NCBI RefSeq assembly: GCF_014649835.1
Contig: NZ_BMTU01000003.1
Coordinates: forward strand, 372,001-436,000
DNA from: Streptomyces pilosus
GTDB lineage: Bacteria > Actinomycetota > Actinomycetes > Streptomycetales > Streptomycetaceae
DNA length: 64,000 nucleotides
Reading direction: 5' to 3'
The notes beneath the pieces were generated by a model. That model was not told where the DNA came from, did no database searches, and saw nothing but the letters and a program-made list of their open reading frames with translations. This document shows, one piece after another, positions 8,461 through 21,400 of the stretch. Each line of letters begins with the position of its first letter. Position 1 is the first letter of the stretch. Made by a program: the position numbers and the translations under genes.

Positions 8461-8498
8461 GCTCGGCGCCCGCCGAGCCCGTACGCCGGCCCCCGGCG
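8461..8498 (+). terminator. Two adjacent hairpins between the ACP gene and NRPS 1
   Basis: A perfect 8-bp stem (GCTCGGCG / CGCCGAGC, 2-nt gap) at 8461-8478, five bases after the ACP stop, and a second stem (CGCCGG / CCGGCG, CCC loop) at 8484-8498. There is no U-run. They could be a partial terminator or an RNA-stability element that makes the starter-unit genes more abundant than the 38-kb NRPS message. Confidence 0.4.
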
Positions 8499-8550
8499 GC
8501 ATCCCGCAGATCCCGTAGGCCACGCAGACCCCCGAGAGGACCGCTCGTCC

Positions 8551-11500
8551 ATGTCCGACGACGCCCGCACCCTCCGCCGACCCACCTCCGCAGCCCAGCT
8601 GGGCATCTGGGTCGCCCAGCAACTGCAGCCGGACAGCCCCCTCTACAACTGCGGCGGCTACTACGAGATCCACGGTCCCGTCGACGTCGACGTCTTCGCC
8701 CGGGCGGTCCGCAGGGGCGTCGAGGAGACCGAGGCACTGCGGTCGCACTTCGTCGAGGACACCGACCCGGAGGACGGCCCCGGCGGCGAGCCGCGGCTGT
8801 GGCAGGTGGTCACCCCCGCCGAACCCCGGCCCCTGCGCGTCGTCGACCTGCGCGACGCCCCCGACCCGGAGGCGGAGGCGCACCGCTGGACGGCGGGCGA
8901 GATGGCCGAACCGTTCGACCTGACGCGCGGCCCGCTCAGCGCCCAGACGCTGCTGCTGCTCGCCGACGACCGGTCCTTCTACGTGCACCGCTACCACCAC
9001 GCGGCCCTCGACGGCTTCGGCCAGACCGTCTACGCCGCCCGGGTCGCCGCGCTCTACGACGCCCTGCTCGACGGACGGCAGCCGCCCGCGTCCCCCTTCG
9101 CGACCCTGGACCGGGTGGTCGCCGACGAGACCGCCTACCCGGGCTCCCGCCGCCGCCAGGGCGACCGGGCGTACTGGCTCGACCTGTTCACCGACGTCCC
9201 GGACCCCATCTCGCTCGCGGACCGCGTCGCCGGCAGCACCCACAGCAGTCTGCGCCGCGTCCGCCGGCTCTCCCCGGACCTGGTCACCCGGCTCACCGCC
9301 GTCGCGGAGCGGCTGGGCGTCCAGTGGCCCGCCCTGGCCGTCACCGCCACCGCCGCCCTCTACCACCGCATGACGGGCCGGACGGACTTCACCTTCGCCC
9401 TGCCCCTGGCGGGCCGCACCGGACGGACCGGACTGACGACGCCGGGCGCGATGGTCAACGTGCTGCCGATCCGGGTGCGCCCCGGCCCGGACCGGACCTT
9501 CGCCGACCTGGCCGCGGAGATCTCCCGCTCCCTCGCCGACGTCATCCGCCACCAGCGGTTCCGCGGTGAGGACCTGGTACGGGAACTCGGCCTCTCCGGC
9601 GGCCGCCAGGCCCGCCTCGGCCCCACCGTGAACGTGATGGCCTTCGCCGGCGAACTGTCCTTCGGCACCAGCCCCGCCACGGTCCACCCGCTCTCCACCG
9701 GACCGGTCAACGACCTGAAGATCAACTTCTACGGTTCCGCCGGCGCCCCCGGAGGAGTCCGCGTCGAGTTCGACGCCGACCCCGGCCTCTATGACGACCG
9801 CGAGATCGACGCGCACCAGGACCGGTTGGTGCGGGTCCTGGAGCAGCTCGCCGCGGACCCGGGTGTGCGGGTGGGTGCGGTGGAGGTGTTGGCTCCGGGT
9901 GAGCGGGAGCGGGTGCTGGGTGAGTGGAACGGCGTGGCGCGTGAGGTGCGTGGTGTGTCGTTGCCGGTGTTGTTCGGTGAGCAGGCGGCGCGGACTCCGG
10001 ACGCGGTGGCGGTGGTCGCGGGTGAGCGGTCGCTGTCGTATGCGGAGCTGGACGCGTGGTCGAACCGGGTGGCTCGCTGGTTGATCACCCGCGGGGTGCG
10101 CGCGGAGTCGTTCGTGGGCGTGATGCTGCCGCGGTCGGTGGAGCTGGTGGTGGCGCTGCTCGGGGTGGTGAAGGCCGGTGGCGCGTATGTGCCGATCGAC
10201 GTGGAGTATCCGGCGGAGCGGGTGGGCCAGATTCTTGGCGACGCGCGCCCGGTGCTGATGATCGACGACCCCGGAATGCTGGCCGAGTCCGATGGCTTCT
10301 CCGAAGGCCCGGTCACGGACGAAGTCCGGGTCGACCGCCTGGACTTGTCGCATCCGGCGTATGTGATCTTCACGTCGGGGTCGACGGGCCGTCCGAAGGG
10401 TGTGGTGGTCGAGCACCGGTCGGTCGGGGCGTATCTGGAGCGGGCTCGTGAGGTGTACGGGGACGCGGCCGGTACGGCGTTGCTGCATTCGTCGGTGGCG
10501 TTCGACCTGACGGTGACGGCGCTTTACAGCCCGTTGGTGTCGGGTGGGCGTGTGGTGCTGGCCGAGCTGGATGAGCGGGCGGGTGCGTGGGGGCGGCCGT
10601 CGTTCATGAAGGTCACGCCGTCCCACCTGGGTCTGCTGCAGGCCCTGCCGGGTGAGGTGTCGCCGTCGGGGACGCTGGTCACCGGTGGTGAGGCGCTGGT
10701 CGGTGAGGCGCTGGAGACGTGGCGTGCGGCTCACCCGGACGTGACCGTGATCAACGCTTACGGTCCGACGGAAGCGACGGTGAACTGCACGGACTTCCGG
10801 ATCGAGCCCGGTGAGGCCGTTGGCTCGGGCCCGGTGCCGATCGGGCGTCCGTTCTGGAACACCCGCGCCTATGTGCTGGATGAGCGGTTGCGGCCGGTTC
10901 CGCCGGGTGTGGCGGGTGAGTTGTATATCGGTGGTGTGGTCCTGGCGCGTGGTTATTTCGAGCGTCCGGATCTGACGGCGGAGCGTTTCACCGCGGACCC
11001 CTACGGTCCTGCGGGTGCGCGGATGTACCGCACGGGTGACATGGCCCGCTGGAATGCCGACGGTCAGCTCGTCTATGCGGGCCGGGTCGATGACCAGGTC
11101 AAGCTGCGGGGCTTCCGGATCGAGCTGGGGGAGATCCAGGCGGTCATCGCCGGTCACCCGGACGTCTTCCGTGCCGCCGTGGTCGTGCGTGAGGACCGCC
11201 CTGGTGACCAGCGTCTGGTCGCCTACATCGTCGGCTCGGTCGAGGGCCTGCGCGAGTACGTCGCCGCCCGCCTTCCCGAGTACATGGTTCCCTCGGCCTT
11301 CGTCGCCCTCGACGCGCTGCCGCTGACGACGAACGGCAAGCTGGACCGCCGCGCCCTGCCCGCCCCCGACTACATCCTGGACACCCCCGTCGGCCGGGCC
11401 CCGCGCACCCCCCGCGAGGAGATCCTCTGTGGTCTCTTCGCCGAGATCCTCGGTGTGGACACCGTCTCGATCGACGACGACTTCTTCCGTCTCGGCGGGC

Positions 11501-14500
11501 ACTCCCTCCTCGCCACCCGCCTGGTCAGCCGGGTCCGTACCGTCCTCGGGACGGAGCTGCCGATCCGGCAGATGTTCGACACCCCCACGGTCGCCGGACT
11601 GGGCGGGTTCCTGGACGCCACGTCCGGAGCCGGGGTGCGGCGCGGGGTCGCCCCGGTCGTGCCGCGGCCGGAGCGGATTCCGCTGTCGTACGCGCAACAG
11701 CGGCTGCGCTTCCTCCAGTTGCTGGACGACGACAGCACGGCGTACAACGCGCCCGGTGCGCTGCGGCTGACCGGTCCGCTGGACCGGGAGGCGCTGCGGC
11801 TGGCGCTCGCGGACGTCGTCGCCCGGCACGAGAGCCTGCGCACGGTGTTCGGGCAGGACGAGGAGGGGTTCACCCAGCGGGTGCTGACCCCGGGGGACGC
11901 GCCGGTCGGGCTGGACGTGCGGGAGACCGACGAGGACGGCCTGCCGGCCGAGCTGGTCGCCGCGGCGCGTCACCGGTTCGACCTGGCGGCCGAACCGCCG
12001 CTGCGGGCGACGCTGTTCGCGCTGTCCGCGGACGAGCACGTACTGCTGTTGCTGCTGCACCACATCGCGGGCGACGGCTGGTCCATGCGGCCGCTGGCCC
12101 GTGACCTGGCCGCGGCCTACGCGGCCCGGGCCGCGGGCGGGGCGCCGGTGTGGGAGCCGCTGCCGGTGCAGTACGCGGATTACAGCCTGTGGCAGCGGGA
12201 GGTGCTCGGATCCGAGAACGACCCGGGCAGCGAGATCTCCCGCCAGCTCGCCTACTGGACCGGGGCCCTGGCCGGGCTGCCGGAGGAGCTGGCACTGCCG
12301 GCCGACCGGGAGCGGGACGCGGACCTGTCGCAGCGCGGCGGTCAGGTGTCCTTCCGGGTGCCCGCCGCCCTGCACCAGGAGCTGCGGGCGCTCGGCGGCC
12401 GTACCCGGGCCAGCCTCTTCATGGTGCTCCAGGCCGCGCTCGCGGGGCTGCTGACCAGGCTCGGGGCGGGCACGGACATCCCGATCGGCACGCCGATCGC
12501 GGGCCGGACCGACACGGCCGTGGAGGAACTGGTCGGCTTCTTCGCCAACACCCTGGTGCTGCGCACCGACACCTCGGGGGACCCCGCGTTCACCGAGCTG
12601 GTGGAGCGGGTCCGCACCCGCGGACTGGAGGCGTACGCGCACCAGGACCTGCCGTTCGAGCGGCTGGTGGAGGCGGTCAACCCGGAGCGTTCGCTCGCCC
12701 GGCACCCGCTGTTCCAGGTGTGCCTGACCCTGCACAGCACCGATCCGCGGGCCACCGTGGCCGAGGTCGCCAGGCTGCCCCGGCTCGCGGTGGAACTGGA
12801 GCGGCTGCCGATCGAGGACACCAAGTTCGACCTGAACTTCGAGCTGACCGAGCGTTTCGACGAGTCGGGGCTCCCGGCGGGCATCGTCGCCGAACTGGAG
12901 TTCAACAGCGGGCTCTTCGAGACGGGGACCGCCCGGTCGATCGGTGAGCGCTATCTGCGGCTGCTCGCGGCGGTCGCCGCCGAGCCCGGTCTCGCCCTGT
13001 CGGCGGTGGAGGTGCTCGACGCGGCGGAGCGCGCCGCCGTCCTGGACGAGTGGAGCGGGGCCGCCCGCCCGGAGGTGGCCGACGTGCTGACCCGGGCCGG
13101 GCTGCCGGCCGCCCTGCGGCCCACCCGCGTCCGGGTGCTGGACGAGTCGTTGCGGCCGGTGCCGCCCGGGGTGCCCGGGATGCTGTTCGCGGCGGGCGAC
13201 GATCCGGTGCCCGCCGGGGCCGACGGCGTCGACCTGGGGCGTCTGCTGCCCTCCCCGTTCCCGGGCGCGTCCTGGCTGTACCGCACGGACCGCGCGGCCC
13301 GCTGGACCGCCGACGGCGGGCTGCGGCTCGCCGGCTCCCCCGACGCCGTGGGGGAGCCGGTCGTGCTGCCCGCCCGCTCCCGCACCCCGCGCAGCCCGCT
13401 GGAGCAGATGCTGTGCACCCTGTTCGGCGAGGTGCTCGGCGTACCGTCGGTCGGGATCGACGACGGCTTCTTCGACCGGGGCGGCCACTCGCTGTCGGCG
13501 GTCCGGCTGCTCAGCCGGGTCCGGTCGGTGCTGGGCGCGGAGATCTCGATCCGCACGTTCTTCGAGAACCCCACCGTCGCCGGGCTCGCCGAGGCGTTCG
13601 CCCGGGCGTCCGGGGCGCGCAGCCCGCTGCTGCCCGTGGAACGCCCCCGCCACGTCCCCCTCTCCTACGCCCAGCAGCGGCTGTGGTTCCTGCACAACCT
13701 GGAGGGCCCCAGCGCCACGTACAACATCCCGGTCACGCTGCGGCTGACCGGCTCGCTGGACCGGGCGGCGCTGCGGCAGGCCCTGACGGACGTGGTCGTG
13801 CGGCACGAGAGCCTGCGGACCCTGTTCGCGGACGACCCGGCCGGTGCGCGGCAGGTCGTCGTGCCCGCCGAGCACGCGCGGCCCGTGCTCACCGAGGAGG
13901 AGGTGCCGGCCGGGGACCTGGACGCCCGGGTGCGGGACGCCGCCTCGTACGGCTTCGACCTGCGCACCGAACTGCCCGTCAGGTCGTGGCTGTTCAGCAC
14001 GCCGGCCGGTGACCGGGTGCTGACCCTCGTCGTGCACCACATCGCCGGTGACGGCTGGTCCATGGGACCCCTCGCCCGTGACCTGTCCCTCGCCTACGCG
14101 GCACGCGCCCGGGGCGAGGAGCCGGCCTGGACGGCGCTGCCGGTGCAGTACGCCGACTACACGCTGTGGCAGCGGGAGGTGCTGGGCTCGGAGGACGACC
14201 CGGACAGCGAGATCTCCCGGCAGCTCGGCTACTGGGCGCGGACCCTCGACGGGCTGCCCGAGGAGCTGGAACTGCCCACGGACCGGCCCCGCCCGTCGCA
14301 CCAGTCCCACCGGGGCGGACGGGTCGCCTTCGAGGTGCCCGCGGCCCTGCACGGCGCCCTCACCGACCTGGCCCGCCAGTCCCGTTCGAGCCTGTTCATG
14401 GTGCTCCAGTCGGCGCTGGCCGCCTTCCTGACCCGGCTCGGCGCCGGGACGGACGTGCCCATCGGCACGCCGATCGCGGGCCGCACCGACACGGCGGTGG

Positions 14501-17500
14501 AGGAGCTGGTCGGCTTCTTCGTCAACACGCTGGTGCTGCGCACCGACACCTCCGGCGATCCCGCCTTCACCGACCTCGTCGCCCGGGTGCGGGAGACCAA
14601 CCTGGGTGCCTACGCGCACCAGGACCTGCCGTTCGAGCGGCTGGTCGAGGTGCTCAGCCCGGTCAGGTCGCTGGCCCGCCACCCCCTCTTCCAGGTGCTG
14701 CTGGGCCTCGACAACAACCAGGAGGCCCTGGACGTCCTGCGGCTGCCCGGGCTGACCGTCGACGTGCGGGCGCCGGAGACCGGGCGGGCCAAGTTCGACC
14801 TGGCGTTCTTCTTCGACGAGACCTATGGTCCCGACGGCGAACCGACCGGCATGCACGGTGCGGTCGAGTACAACGCCGACCTGTTCGACCCGGGCACGGC
14901 CCGGGACTTCGCCGACCGGCTGCTGCGGCTGCTCGGTTCCGTCGCCGCCGACCCGCACTGCCCCGTCGGGCGGCTGGACGTCATGACGCCCGCCGAGCTG
15001 GCGGCGCTGGCGGACCGCAACAGGACCGGGCACGAGGTGCCGGAGCAGTTCGTGCCCGAGCTGGTCGAACGGCAGGTGGCCGACTTCCCGGACGCCACCG
15101 CCGTCGTCTCCGAGGAGACCACCCTCTCCTACGGCGACCTCAACGCCCGCGCCAACCGGCTGGCCCGCCACCTGGCGGCCCGCGGCGTGGGCGGCGAGGA
15201 CATCGTGGTCGTGGCGCTGCCCCGCTCCGCCGACATGATCGTCTCGCTGCTCGCGGTCCTCAAGACCGGCGCCGCCTACCTCACCCTCGACGTCAAGGCG
15301 CCGGAGCAGCGGCTGCGGGCGATCCTCGACGACTGCGGCCCGGCGGCCGTGCTCACCGACACGGCGCACCGCCCGCTGCCGGGCGAGCCGGGCGGGCGGG
15401 ACGTCGTCCTCGACGACCCGGCCACGGTCCGGCTGCTGGCCGCCGCGGCGGACACCGACCTGACGGACGCCGACCGGGTCCGCCCGCTGGACGCCCGCCA
15501 CCCGGCGTACGTCGTCTACACCTCCGGCTCCACCGGCACCCCCAAGGGTGTGGTGATGCCGATGGGTTCCCTGACGAACCTGCTCGCCTGGCACACCGGG
15601 ACCTACGGCGGCGGGGTCGGCACCCGCACCGCCCAGTTCTGCGCCGTCTCCTTCGACTTCGCGGTGCAGGAGATCCTCCAGGCGCTCGTCGCGGGCAAGA
15701 CCCTCGTGCTGCCCGGGGAGCACGTCCGGCGCGACGCCCACGAACTGGCCGCGTGGACCGCCCGCCACGGCGTCAACGAACTGTTCGCGCCGACCCTCGT
15801 CATCGACGCGGTGCTGGCCGCGGCCGCCGACCGGGGCGAAAGCCTCGACTGTCTCACCGACCTCTTCCAGGGCGGCGAGCAGTTCCGGCTCAGCGGCGAT
15901 CTGCGGGCGTTCTGCGCGCGCGGCGGCCGGCGCATGGCGCACAACATCTACGGCCCCGCCGAGGTCGCCGCCATCACCTCCTCCACCCTCCCCGACAACA
16001 CCGACGAGTGGCCCGTCTCCGCACCCATCGGCGCACCGATCTGGAACGCCGCCGCGCACGTCCTGGACGAGCGGCTGCGGCCCGTCGCCCCCGGGGTGCG
16101 CGGCGAGCTGTACATCGGCGGCGCGCAGATGGCGCGCGGCTACCAGGGCCGGCCCGACCGCACCGCCGAGCGGTTCGTCGCCTCGCCGTTCGGTCCGCCC
16201 GGCACCCGCCTGTACCGCACCGGCGACGTCGTGCGCTGGAACGGCGGCGGGGAACTGGAGTTCCTCGGCCGTTCCGACCACCAGGTGAAGATCGGCGGTT
16301 TCCGGGTGGAGCCCGCCGAGGTCGAGAGCGTCCTCGCCGAGCATCCGGACGTCGACACCGCCGCCGTCGTCACCCGCGAGGACACCCCCGGCGCCGTCCG
16401 GCTCGTCGCCTACGTGGTGCCCGAACGGCCCGGCGAGGACCCGGACCTGGGCCGTGTCCTGCGCACCCACATCGCGGGCCGGCTGCCGCACTACATGGTG
16501 CCCGCCGCCGTCACCGTGCTCCCCGCCCTCCCGCTGACCGCCAACGGCAAGCTCGACCGGGCGGCCCTCCCGGCCCCCGAGGCGGCCACCGGCACGGCCG
16601 CGGGCCAGGGGCCGCGGACCGACCGGGAGAAGACGCTGTGCGCCCTGTTCGCCGACGTCCTCGGCGTCCGTGAGGTCGGCATCGACGACGGGTTCTTCGA
16701 CCTCGGCGGCGACAGCATCATGTCGATCCAGCTCGTCGGCCGGGCCCGCCGCGCCGGACTGGAGCTGTCCGTCCGCGACATCTTCGAGCACCGCACCGTC
16801 GCCGCCCTCGCCTCGGTCGTCACCGAGGCGACCGGCGTCGCCGCCGAGGAGCCGGGCGCGGGCCTCGGTGAGGTGCCGCTCACCCCGATCAAGCACTGGC
16901 TGCTGGAGCGCAGCGACGACCTGGACGCCTTCAACATGTCCGCCGTCCTCCAGGTGCCCGCCGGACTCGACCCGCGTCATCTCACCGGCGCCGTGCAGGC
17001 CCTCCTCGACCATCACGACGCCCTGCGCGCGCGCCTTACCCCGGCCCCCGGCCGGCGCCTGGAGATCCCGGCGCCGGGCACCGTGGACGCCGCGGCCGTC
17101 GTGCACCGCGCCGACGCCGCCGGCCTGGACGAGCAGGCCCTGATCCGGCTGGTGCGGGCCGAGGGCGAGGCCGCCCGCGACCGTCTCGACCTGGCCGCGG
17201 GCCGGGTCGTGCAGGTGGTGTGGGCCGACCGCGGCGGCGACGCTCCGGGACTGCTCGTCCTCGTCATCCACCACCTCGTCGTGGACGGCGTGTCCTGGCG
17301 GATCCTCATCCCGGACCTGGCCGAGGCCCACGAGGCCGTCGCCGCCGGCCGCACGCCCGCACTCCAGCCCGTCGGGACGTCCCTGCGCCGCTGGGCGCAG
17401 CGCCTGACCCAGGAGGCCACGGGGCCGGCCTGGGCGGCCGACGCCGCATGGTGGCAGGACGTGCTGCGCGCCCCCGACCCGATGCTCGGACGGCGCGCCC

Positions 17501-18423
17501 TGGACCCGGCCCGCGACACCCACGCCACCTCGGGGCGGCTGGAGACGACCCTGCCCGCCGACGTCACCGAGGCCGTCCTGACCCGGGTCCCGGCCGCCTT
17601 CCAGGCCGAGGTCAACGACGTGCTGCTGACCGCGTTCGGTCTGGCGTGGGCGCGCTGGCGCGGCACCCGCGGGCTCCTGCTCGACCTGGAGGGCCACGGC
17701 CGCGAGGACCACCTCGTGGACGGCGCCGACCTGTCCCGCACCATCGGCTGGTTCACCAACCTCTACCCGGTCCGCCTGGACACCGGCCCCGCCGACCTCG
17801 CCGACGCCTTCGCCGGCGGGCCGGCCGCCGGGGCCGCGCTCAAGGCGGTCAAGGAGCAGCTGCGGACCGTCCCCGCCAAGGGCATGGGGTACGGCTTCGT
17901 CCGCCGGCTCAACCCGGACACCGCCGCCGGCTTCGCCGCACTGCCCGAGCCTCAGGTGGCGTTCAACTACCTCGGGCGGTTCTCGACCGCGGCCGGCGGC
18001 CCGGTCGCCGACTGGACTCCGCTGAGCGGCATCGACGCCGTCTCCGGCGACCCGGGTCACCTGCCGCTCGCCCACCCCCTGGAACTCAACGCCCGCACCG
18101 AGGACGGCCCCGGCGGGTCGCGCCTGGTCGCCTTCTGGACCTGGGCCGAGGGGATCCTCACCGGGTCCGAGGTGCGCGAACTGGCCGACCTGTGGTTCCA
18201 GGCCCTGAACGCGCTGGTCGCGCACGCCCGCGACCCCCACGCCGGCGGTCTCACCCCCTCCGACGTGTCCCTGTCCTCCATCACCCAGGACGAGATCGAG
18301 GCGTTCGAGGACGAGCTCGACGACCTGTTCGAGGACGAGCTCGACGACCTGATCGGCGACGACGAGTTCGCCGCCTTCGACGACGTACCCGCTCCTGAAG
18401 ACGAAGAAGAGGCCGAGAAGTGA
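8551..18423 (+). CDS. NRPS 1: C-A(Asp)-T / C-(A remnant)-T / C-A(Pip)-T-E, modules 1-3
   Basis: A 3290-residue synthetase. Approximate domains: starter C 10-430 (HHAALDG), A1 470-940, T1 950-1020, C2 1040-1490 (HHIAGDG), a degenerate adenylation remnant 1504-1607, T2 1615-1685, C3 1700-2140, A3 2165-2670, T3 2690-2755 (LGGDS), epimerase 2772-3225 (HHLVVDG). The A1 pocket reads DLTKVGAVNK, matching aspartate codes. The A3 pocket reads DFQLFGIAIK, close to known pipecolate codes. Module 2 lacks adenylation motifs A1-A5 and A8-A10. The product would be acyl-Asp-X-D-Pip. The tail (3235-3290) is very acidic and contains EDELDDLF as part of a near-duplicate, probably the donor docking helix for NRPS 2. 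The stop overlaps the next GTG by 4 bp. Confidence 0.95.
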   Translation: MSDDARTLRRPTSAAQLGIWVAQQLQPDSPLYNCGGYYEIHGPVDVDVFARAVRRGVEETEALRSHFVEDTDPEDGPGGEPRLWQVVTPAEPRPLRVVDLRDAPDPEAEAHRWTAGEMAEPFDLTRGPLSAQTLLLLADDRSFYVHRYHHAALDGFGQTVYAARVAALYDALLDGRQPPASPFATLDRVVADETAYPGSRRRQGDRAYWLDLFTDVPDPISLADRVAGSTHSSLRRVRRLSPDLVTRLTAVAERLGVQWPALAVTATAALYHRMTGRTDFTFALPLAGRTGRTGLTTPGAMVNVLPIRVRPGPDRTFADLAAEISRSLADVIRHQRFRGEDLVRELGLSGGRQARLGPTVNVMAFAGELSFGTSPATVHPLSTGPVNDLKINFYGSAGAPGGVRVEFDADPGLYDDREIDAHQDRLVRVLEQLAADPGVRVGAVEVLAPGERERVLGEWNGVAREVRGVSLPVLFGEQAARTPDAVAVVAGERSLSYAELDAWSNRVARWLITRGVRAESFVGVMLPRSVELVVALLGVVKAGGAYVPIDVEYPAERVGQILGDARPVLMIDDPGMLAESDGFSEGPVTDEVRVDRLDLSHPAYVIFTSGSTGRPKGVVVEHRSVGAYLERAREVYGDAAGTALLHSSVAFDLTVTALYSPLVSGGRVVLAELDERAGAWGRPSFMKVTPSHLGLLQALPGEVSPSGTLVTGGEALVGEALETWRAAHPDVTVINAYGPTEATVNCTDFRIEPGEAVGSGPVPIGRPFWNTRAYVLDERLRPVPPGVAGELYIGGVVLARGYFERPDLTAERFTADPYGPAGARMYRTGDMARWNADGQLVYAGRVDDQVKLRGFRIELGEIQAVIAGHPDVFRAAVVVREDRPGDQRLVAYIVGSVEGLREYVAARLPEYMVPSAFVALDALPLTTNGKLDRRALPAPDYILDTPVGRAPRTPREEILCGLFAEILGVDTVSIDDDFFRLGGHSLLATRLVSRVRTVLGTELPIRQMFDTPTVAGLGGFLDATSGAGVRRGVAPVVPRPERIPLSYAQQRLRFLQLLDDDSTAYNAPGALRLTGPLDREALRLALADVVARHESLRTVFGQDEEGFTQRVLTPGDAPVGLDVRETDEDGLPAELVAAARHRFDLAAEPPLRATLFALSADEHVLLLLLHHIAGDGWSMRPLARDLAAAYAARAAGGAPVWEPLPVQYADYSLWQREVLGSENDPGSEISRQLAYWTGALAGLPEELALPADRERDADLSQRGGQVSFRVPAALHQELRALGGRTRASLFMVLQAALAGLLTRLGAGTDIPIGTPIAGRTDTAVEELVGFFANTLVLRTDTSGDPAFTELVERVRTRGLEAYAHQDLPFERLVEAVNPERSLARHPLFQVCLTLHSTDPRATVAEVARLPRLAVELERLPIEDTKFDLNFELTERFDESGLPAGIVAELEFNSGLFETGTARSIGERYLRLLAAVAAEPGLALSAVEVLDAAERAAVLDEWSGAARPEVADVLTRAGLPAALRPTRVRVLDESLRPVPPGVPGMLFAAGDDPVPAGADGVDLGRLLPSPFPGASWLYRTDRAARWTADGGLRLAGSPDAVGEPVVLPARSRTPRSPLEQMLCTLFGEVLGVPSVGIDDGFFDRGGHSLSAVRLLSRVRSVLGAEISIRTFFENPTVAGLAEAFARASGARSPLLPVERPRHVPLSYAQQRLWFLHNLEGPSATYNIPVTLRLTGSLDRAALRQALTDVVVRHESLRTLFADDPAGARQVVVPAEHARPVLTEEEVPAGDLDARVRDAASYGFDLRTELPVRSWLFSTPAGDRVLTLVVHHIAGDGWSMGPLARDLSLAYAARARGEEPAWTALPVQYADYTLWQREVLGSEDDPDSEISRQLGYWARTLDGLPEELELPTDRPRPSHQSHRGGRVAFEVPAALHGALTDLARQSRSSLFMVLQSALAAFLTRLGAGTDVPIGTPIAGRTDTAVEELVGFFVNTLVLRTDTSGDPAFTDLVARVRETNLGAYAHQDLPFERLVEVLSPVRSLARHPLFQVLLGLDNNQEALDVLRLPGLTVDVRAPETGRAKFDLAFFFDETYGPDGEPTGMHGAVEYNADLFDPGTARDFADRLLRLLGSVAADPHCPVGRLDVMTPAELAALADRNRTGHEVPEQFVPELVERQVADFPDATAVVSEETTLSYGDLNARANRLARHLAARGVGGEDIVVVALPRSADMIVSLLAVLKTGAAYLTLDVKAPEQRLRAILDDCGPAAVLTDTAHRPLPGEPGGRDVVLDDPATVRLLAAAADTDLTDADRVRPLDARHPAYVVYTSGSTGTPKGVVMPMGSLTNLLAWHTGTYGGGVGTRTAQFCAVSFDFAVQEILQALVAGKTLVLPGEHVRRDAHELAAWTARHGVNELFAPTLVIDAVLAAAADRGESLDCLTDLFQGGEQFRLSGDLRAFCARGGRRMAHNIYGPAEVAAITSSTLPDNTDEWPVSAPIGAPIWNAAAHVLDERLRPVAPGVRGELYIGGAQMARGYQGRPDRTAERFVASPFGPPGTRLYRTGDVVRWNGGGELEFLGRSDHQVKIGGFRVEPAEVESVLAEHPDVDTAAVVTREDTPGAVRLVAYVVPERPGEDPDLGRVLRTHIAGRLPHYMVPAAVTVLPALPLTANGKLDRAALPAPEAATGTAAGQGPRTDREKTLCALFADVLGVREVGIDDGFFDLGGDSIMSIQLVGRARRAGLELSVRDIFEHRTVAALASVVTEATGVAAEEPGAGLGEVPLTPIKHWLLERSDDLDAFNMSAVLQVPAGLDPRHLTGAVQALLDHHDALRARLTPAPGRRLEIPAPGTVDAAAVVHRADAAGLDEQALIRLVRAEGEAARDRLDLAAGRVVQVVWADRGGDAPGLLVLVIHHLVVDGVSWRILIPDLAEAHEAVAAGRTPALQPVGTSLRRWAQRLTQEATGPAWAADAAWWQDVLRAPDPMLGRRALDPARDTHATSGRLETTLPADVTEAVLTRVPAAFQAEVNDVLLTAFGLAWARWRGTRGLLLDLEGHGREDHLVDGADLSRTIGWFTNLYPVRLDTGPADLADAFAGGPAAGAALKAVKEQLRTVPAKGMGYGFVRRLNPDTAAGFAALPEPQVAFNYLGRFSTAAGGPVADWTPLSGIDAVSGDPGHLPLAHPLELNARTEDGPGGSRLVAFWTWAEGILTGSEVRELADLWFQALNALVAHARDPHAGGLTPSDVSLSSITQDEIEAFEDELDDLFEDELDDLIGDDEFAAFDDVPAPEDEEEAEK
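9855..11370 (+). repeat. Asp adenylation cassette, copy 1 of 3
   Basis: The A1 coding region is nearly identical at nucleotide level to the A5 and A7 regions, starting sharply at GACCCGGGTGTGCGG in all three. It is richer in G- and T-ending codons (GTG, TTG, GGT, TAT) than the strongly C-ending surroundings. Confidence 0.85.
13060..13371 (+). pseudogene. Remnant adenylation domain in module 2
   Basis: Between C2 and T2 only about 100 residues stand where an adenylation domain of about 480 is expected. The linker [10 protein letters not shown] jumps directly to [20 protein letters not shown] (motif A6 region) and then to [19 protein letters not shown] (motif A7 region, with the essential GD replaced by DR). 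The ATP-binding TSGSTG motif, the pocket, YGPTE, and the A8 and A10 lysine motifs are absent. The reading frame is intact and the flanking C and T domains look functional, so this is an in-frame deletion kept in a working gene. Confidence 0.9.
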
Positions 18424-21400
18424 GCCGTAACCCGCGCAAGATCGAGGACATCCTGTCGCTGGCCCCGCTTCAGGAGGGCCTGCTCTTCCACAGCGTCTAC
18501 GACGAGGGCGGCCTCGACCCCTACGTCGTCCAGATCTCCTTCGACATCGACGGCGACCTCGACCCGTCCGCCCTGCGCGCCGCCGCCCGGCAGCTCCTCG
18601 ACCGCCACGCCAACCTGCGCGTCGCGTTCCGCCAGCGCAAGAACGGCGACTGGGCGCAGATCGTCATGCGTGACACCCCCCTGCCCTGGGCCGAGACCGA
18701 CCTGAGCGGGCTGCCCGAGGACGAGCGGTCCGCGGCGGCGGCCGCCGCCGTCGCCGCCGACCGCGCCACCCGCTTCGACGTCGCCCGGCCCCCGCTGCTG
18801 CGCTTCACCCTGCTCCGGCTCGGCCCGGACCGGCACCGGTTCGTCCTGACCAACCACCACCTCCTCATGGACGGCTGGTCCCTGCCCGTCCTCATGGGCG
18901 AACTGTTCACCCTGTACGACACCGGCGGCGACCTCACCGCCCTGCCCCCGGTCCGCCCCTACCGCGACCACCTGGCCTGGCTGGAACGGCAGGACAAGGA
19001 CGCCGCCCGCGCCGCCTGGCGCGACGCCTTCGCCGACCTCGCCGAGCCCACCCAGGTGGCGCCCGACGCCGGACGGGCCGCGGTCGCCGGGGCCGAGGTG
19101 ACCGCCGTCCTCGACGCCGACGCCACCGCCACCCTCGGCGCGCTCGCCCGCGCCCGCGGCATCACCCTCAACAGCGTCGTCCAGGCCGCCTGGGGCATCG
19201 CCCTGAGCACCCACACCGGGCGCGACGACATCGTCTTCGGCACCACCGTCTCCGGCCGCCCGCCGGAGATCGACGGCGTGGAACGCATGGTCGGCCTGTT
19301 CATCAACACGCTGCCCACCCGCGTGCGGGTACGCCCCGCCGAGTCCCTCGCCGCGCTCGTCGCCCGCGTCCAGGACGAGCAGGCCCGCCTCACCGGCCAC
19401 CAGCACCTGGGGCTGGCCGAGATCCAGCGCGTCGTGGGCCACGGCGACCTGTTCGACACCTCGATGGTGTTCCAGAACTACCCGGTCGGCCGCACCGGCA
19501 CCGCGGGCACCGGCATCGGTGCCGCCATCAGCCTCGCCCCCGGAAAGAACCGCGAGGCCACCCACTACCCGCTGCTGCTGATCGCCTCGGCCCGCGACAC
19601 CATGCGCTTCCGCCTCAACTACCGGCCCGACGTGTTCGACGAGGCGTCGGCGCAGCGCGTCCTCGACCGCTTCGTCCGCGTCCTGCACGGCCTCGTCGCC
19701 GACCCCGACCAGCCCGTCGGCCGGCTCGCCCTGCTCGGCGACGACGAACGCCACGAGGCCCTCGTCCGCTGGAACGACACCGCGCACGACGTCCCCGGCC
19801 ACCTCACCGTCCTGGACCTGTTCCGCGAGCAGGCGGCCCGCACCCCCGACGCGCCCGCCGTCACCGGCCCGGACGGAACCCTCGACTACGCCACGCTCGA
19901 CGCCCGCTCCAGCCGGCTCGCGCACCTGCTGGTCGCCCGCGGCGCCGCCCCCGAGCGGTTCGTCGCGATCGCCCTGCCCCGCACCACCGAGATGGTGGTC
20001 GCCCTGCTCGCCGTCCTCAAGACGGGGGCCGCCTACCTGCCCGTCGACCCCGACTACCCGGCCGAACGCATCGCGTTCATGCTCGACGACACCCGGCCCG
20101 CCCTCCTGATCACCACCCGGGACCTCGCCCCCGTCCTGCCCGGCACCGGCACCCCGCACCTCCTCCTCGACGACCCGTCCCTCGCCGGGGACCTGGCGGC
20201 CCGTCCCGCGACCGGGCCCACCGACGCCGACCGCGACGGCGGTCTGCTGCCCGCCCACCCGGCGTACGTGATCTACACCTCCGGCTCCACCGGCCGCCCC
20301 AAGGGCGTCGTCATCGAGCACCGCTCCCTCGCCGCGTACCTCCAGTGGGCCCGCCACGCCTACCCGGCCATGACGGGCACCTCACTGCTGCACTCGCCGA
20401 TCTCCTTCGACCTCACCGTCACCGCCCTCTACACCACCCTGGTCTCCGGCGGCCTGGTCCGTGTCACCGACCTCGACGAGAGCGCCGCCGACGGGCCCGC
20501 CCCGAGCTTCCTCAAGGGCACCCCCAGCGTCCTCGCCCTCCTGGAGGCGCTGCCCGCCGACGCCTCCCCGGACCGGCTGATCATGCTCGGCGGTGAACTC
20601 CTCCTCGGCGAGGTCATCGACCGGTGGCGCGCCCGCCGCCCCGACGCCGACGTGCTGAACGTGTACGGAGCCACCGAGGCCACCGTCAACAGCGTCCAGC
20701 ACCTGATACCCGCCGGCTCCCCCTCACCGACCGGCCCGGTCCCCGTCGGCCGCCCCTTCTGGAACACGCAGGTCCACATCCTCGACAGCGCCCTGCGCCC
20801 CGTCCCCGCCGGCGTCCCCGGCGAGGCGTACATCGCCGGAACGGGCCTCGCCCGCGGCTACTGGCACCGCGCCGGCCTCACCGCCGAACGCTTCGTCGCC
20901 AACCCGTACGGCCCGCCCGGCTCCCGCATGTACCGCACCGGCGACGTGCTGCGCCGCAACCACGACGGGCTGCTGGAGTTCGTCGGCCGCGGCGACGGCC
21001 AGGTCAAGCTGCGCGGCTACCGCATCGAACTCGGCGAGATCGAGGCCGTCCTCGCCGCCCACGACCACGTCACCCAGGCCGCGGTCCTGCTGCGCGAGGA
21101 CCAGCCCGGCGACAAGCGCCTCGTCGCCTACGCCGCCACCGGCGGCCGCCCCCTCACCACCGACGACCTGCGCGACCTCGCCGCCGACCGGCTGCCCGAG
21201 TACATGGTGCCGTCCGCCTTCGTCGTCCTCGACGACATGCCGCTCACCCCGAACGGCAAGCTCGACCGCCGTGCCCTGCCCGTCCCCGAGTACGCGGGCG
21301 ACACCGGCGGCCGGACCCCGCGCTCCCCGCGCGAGGAGATCCTCTGCGGCCTCTTCGCCGACGTGCTCGGCCTGGACACCGTCTCCATCGACGACGACTT

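Noticed and set aside
8416..18240. A 3274-residue minus-strand open frame opposite NRPS 1, and similar giants at 25779-30791, 30831-39254 and 38504-45772
   Set aside because: They are antisense frames kept open by very high GC at codon position three. They are low-complexity in Arg/Gly/Val/His and match no family, while the plus strand encodes clear NRPS domains.
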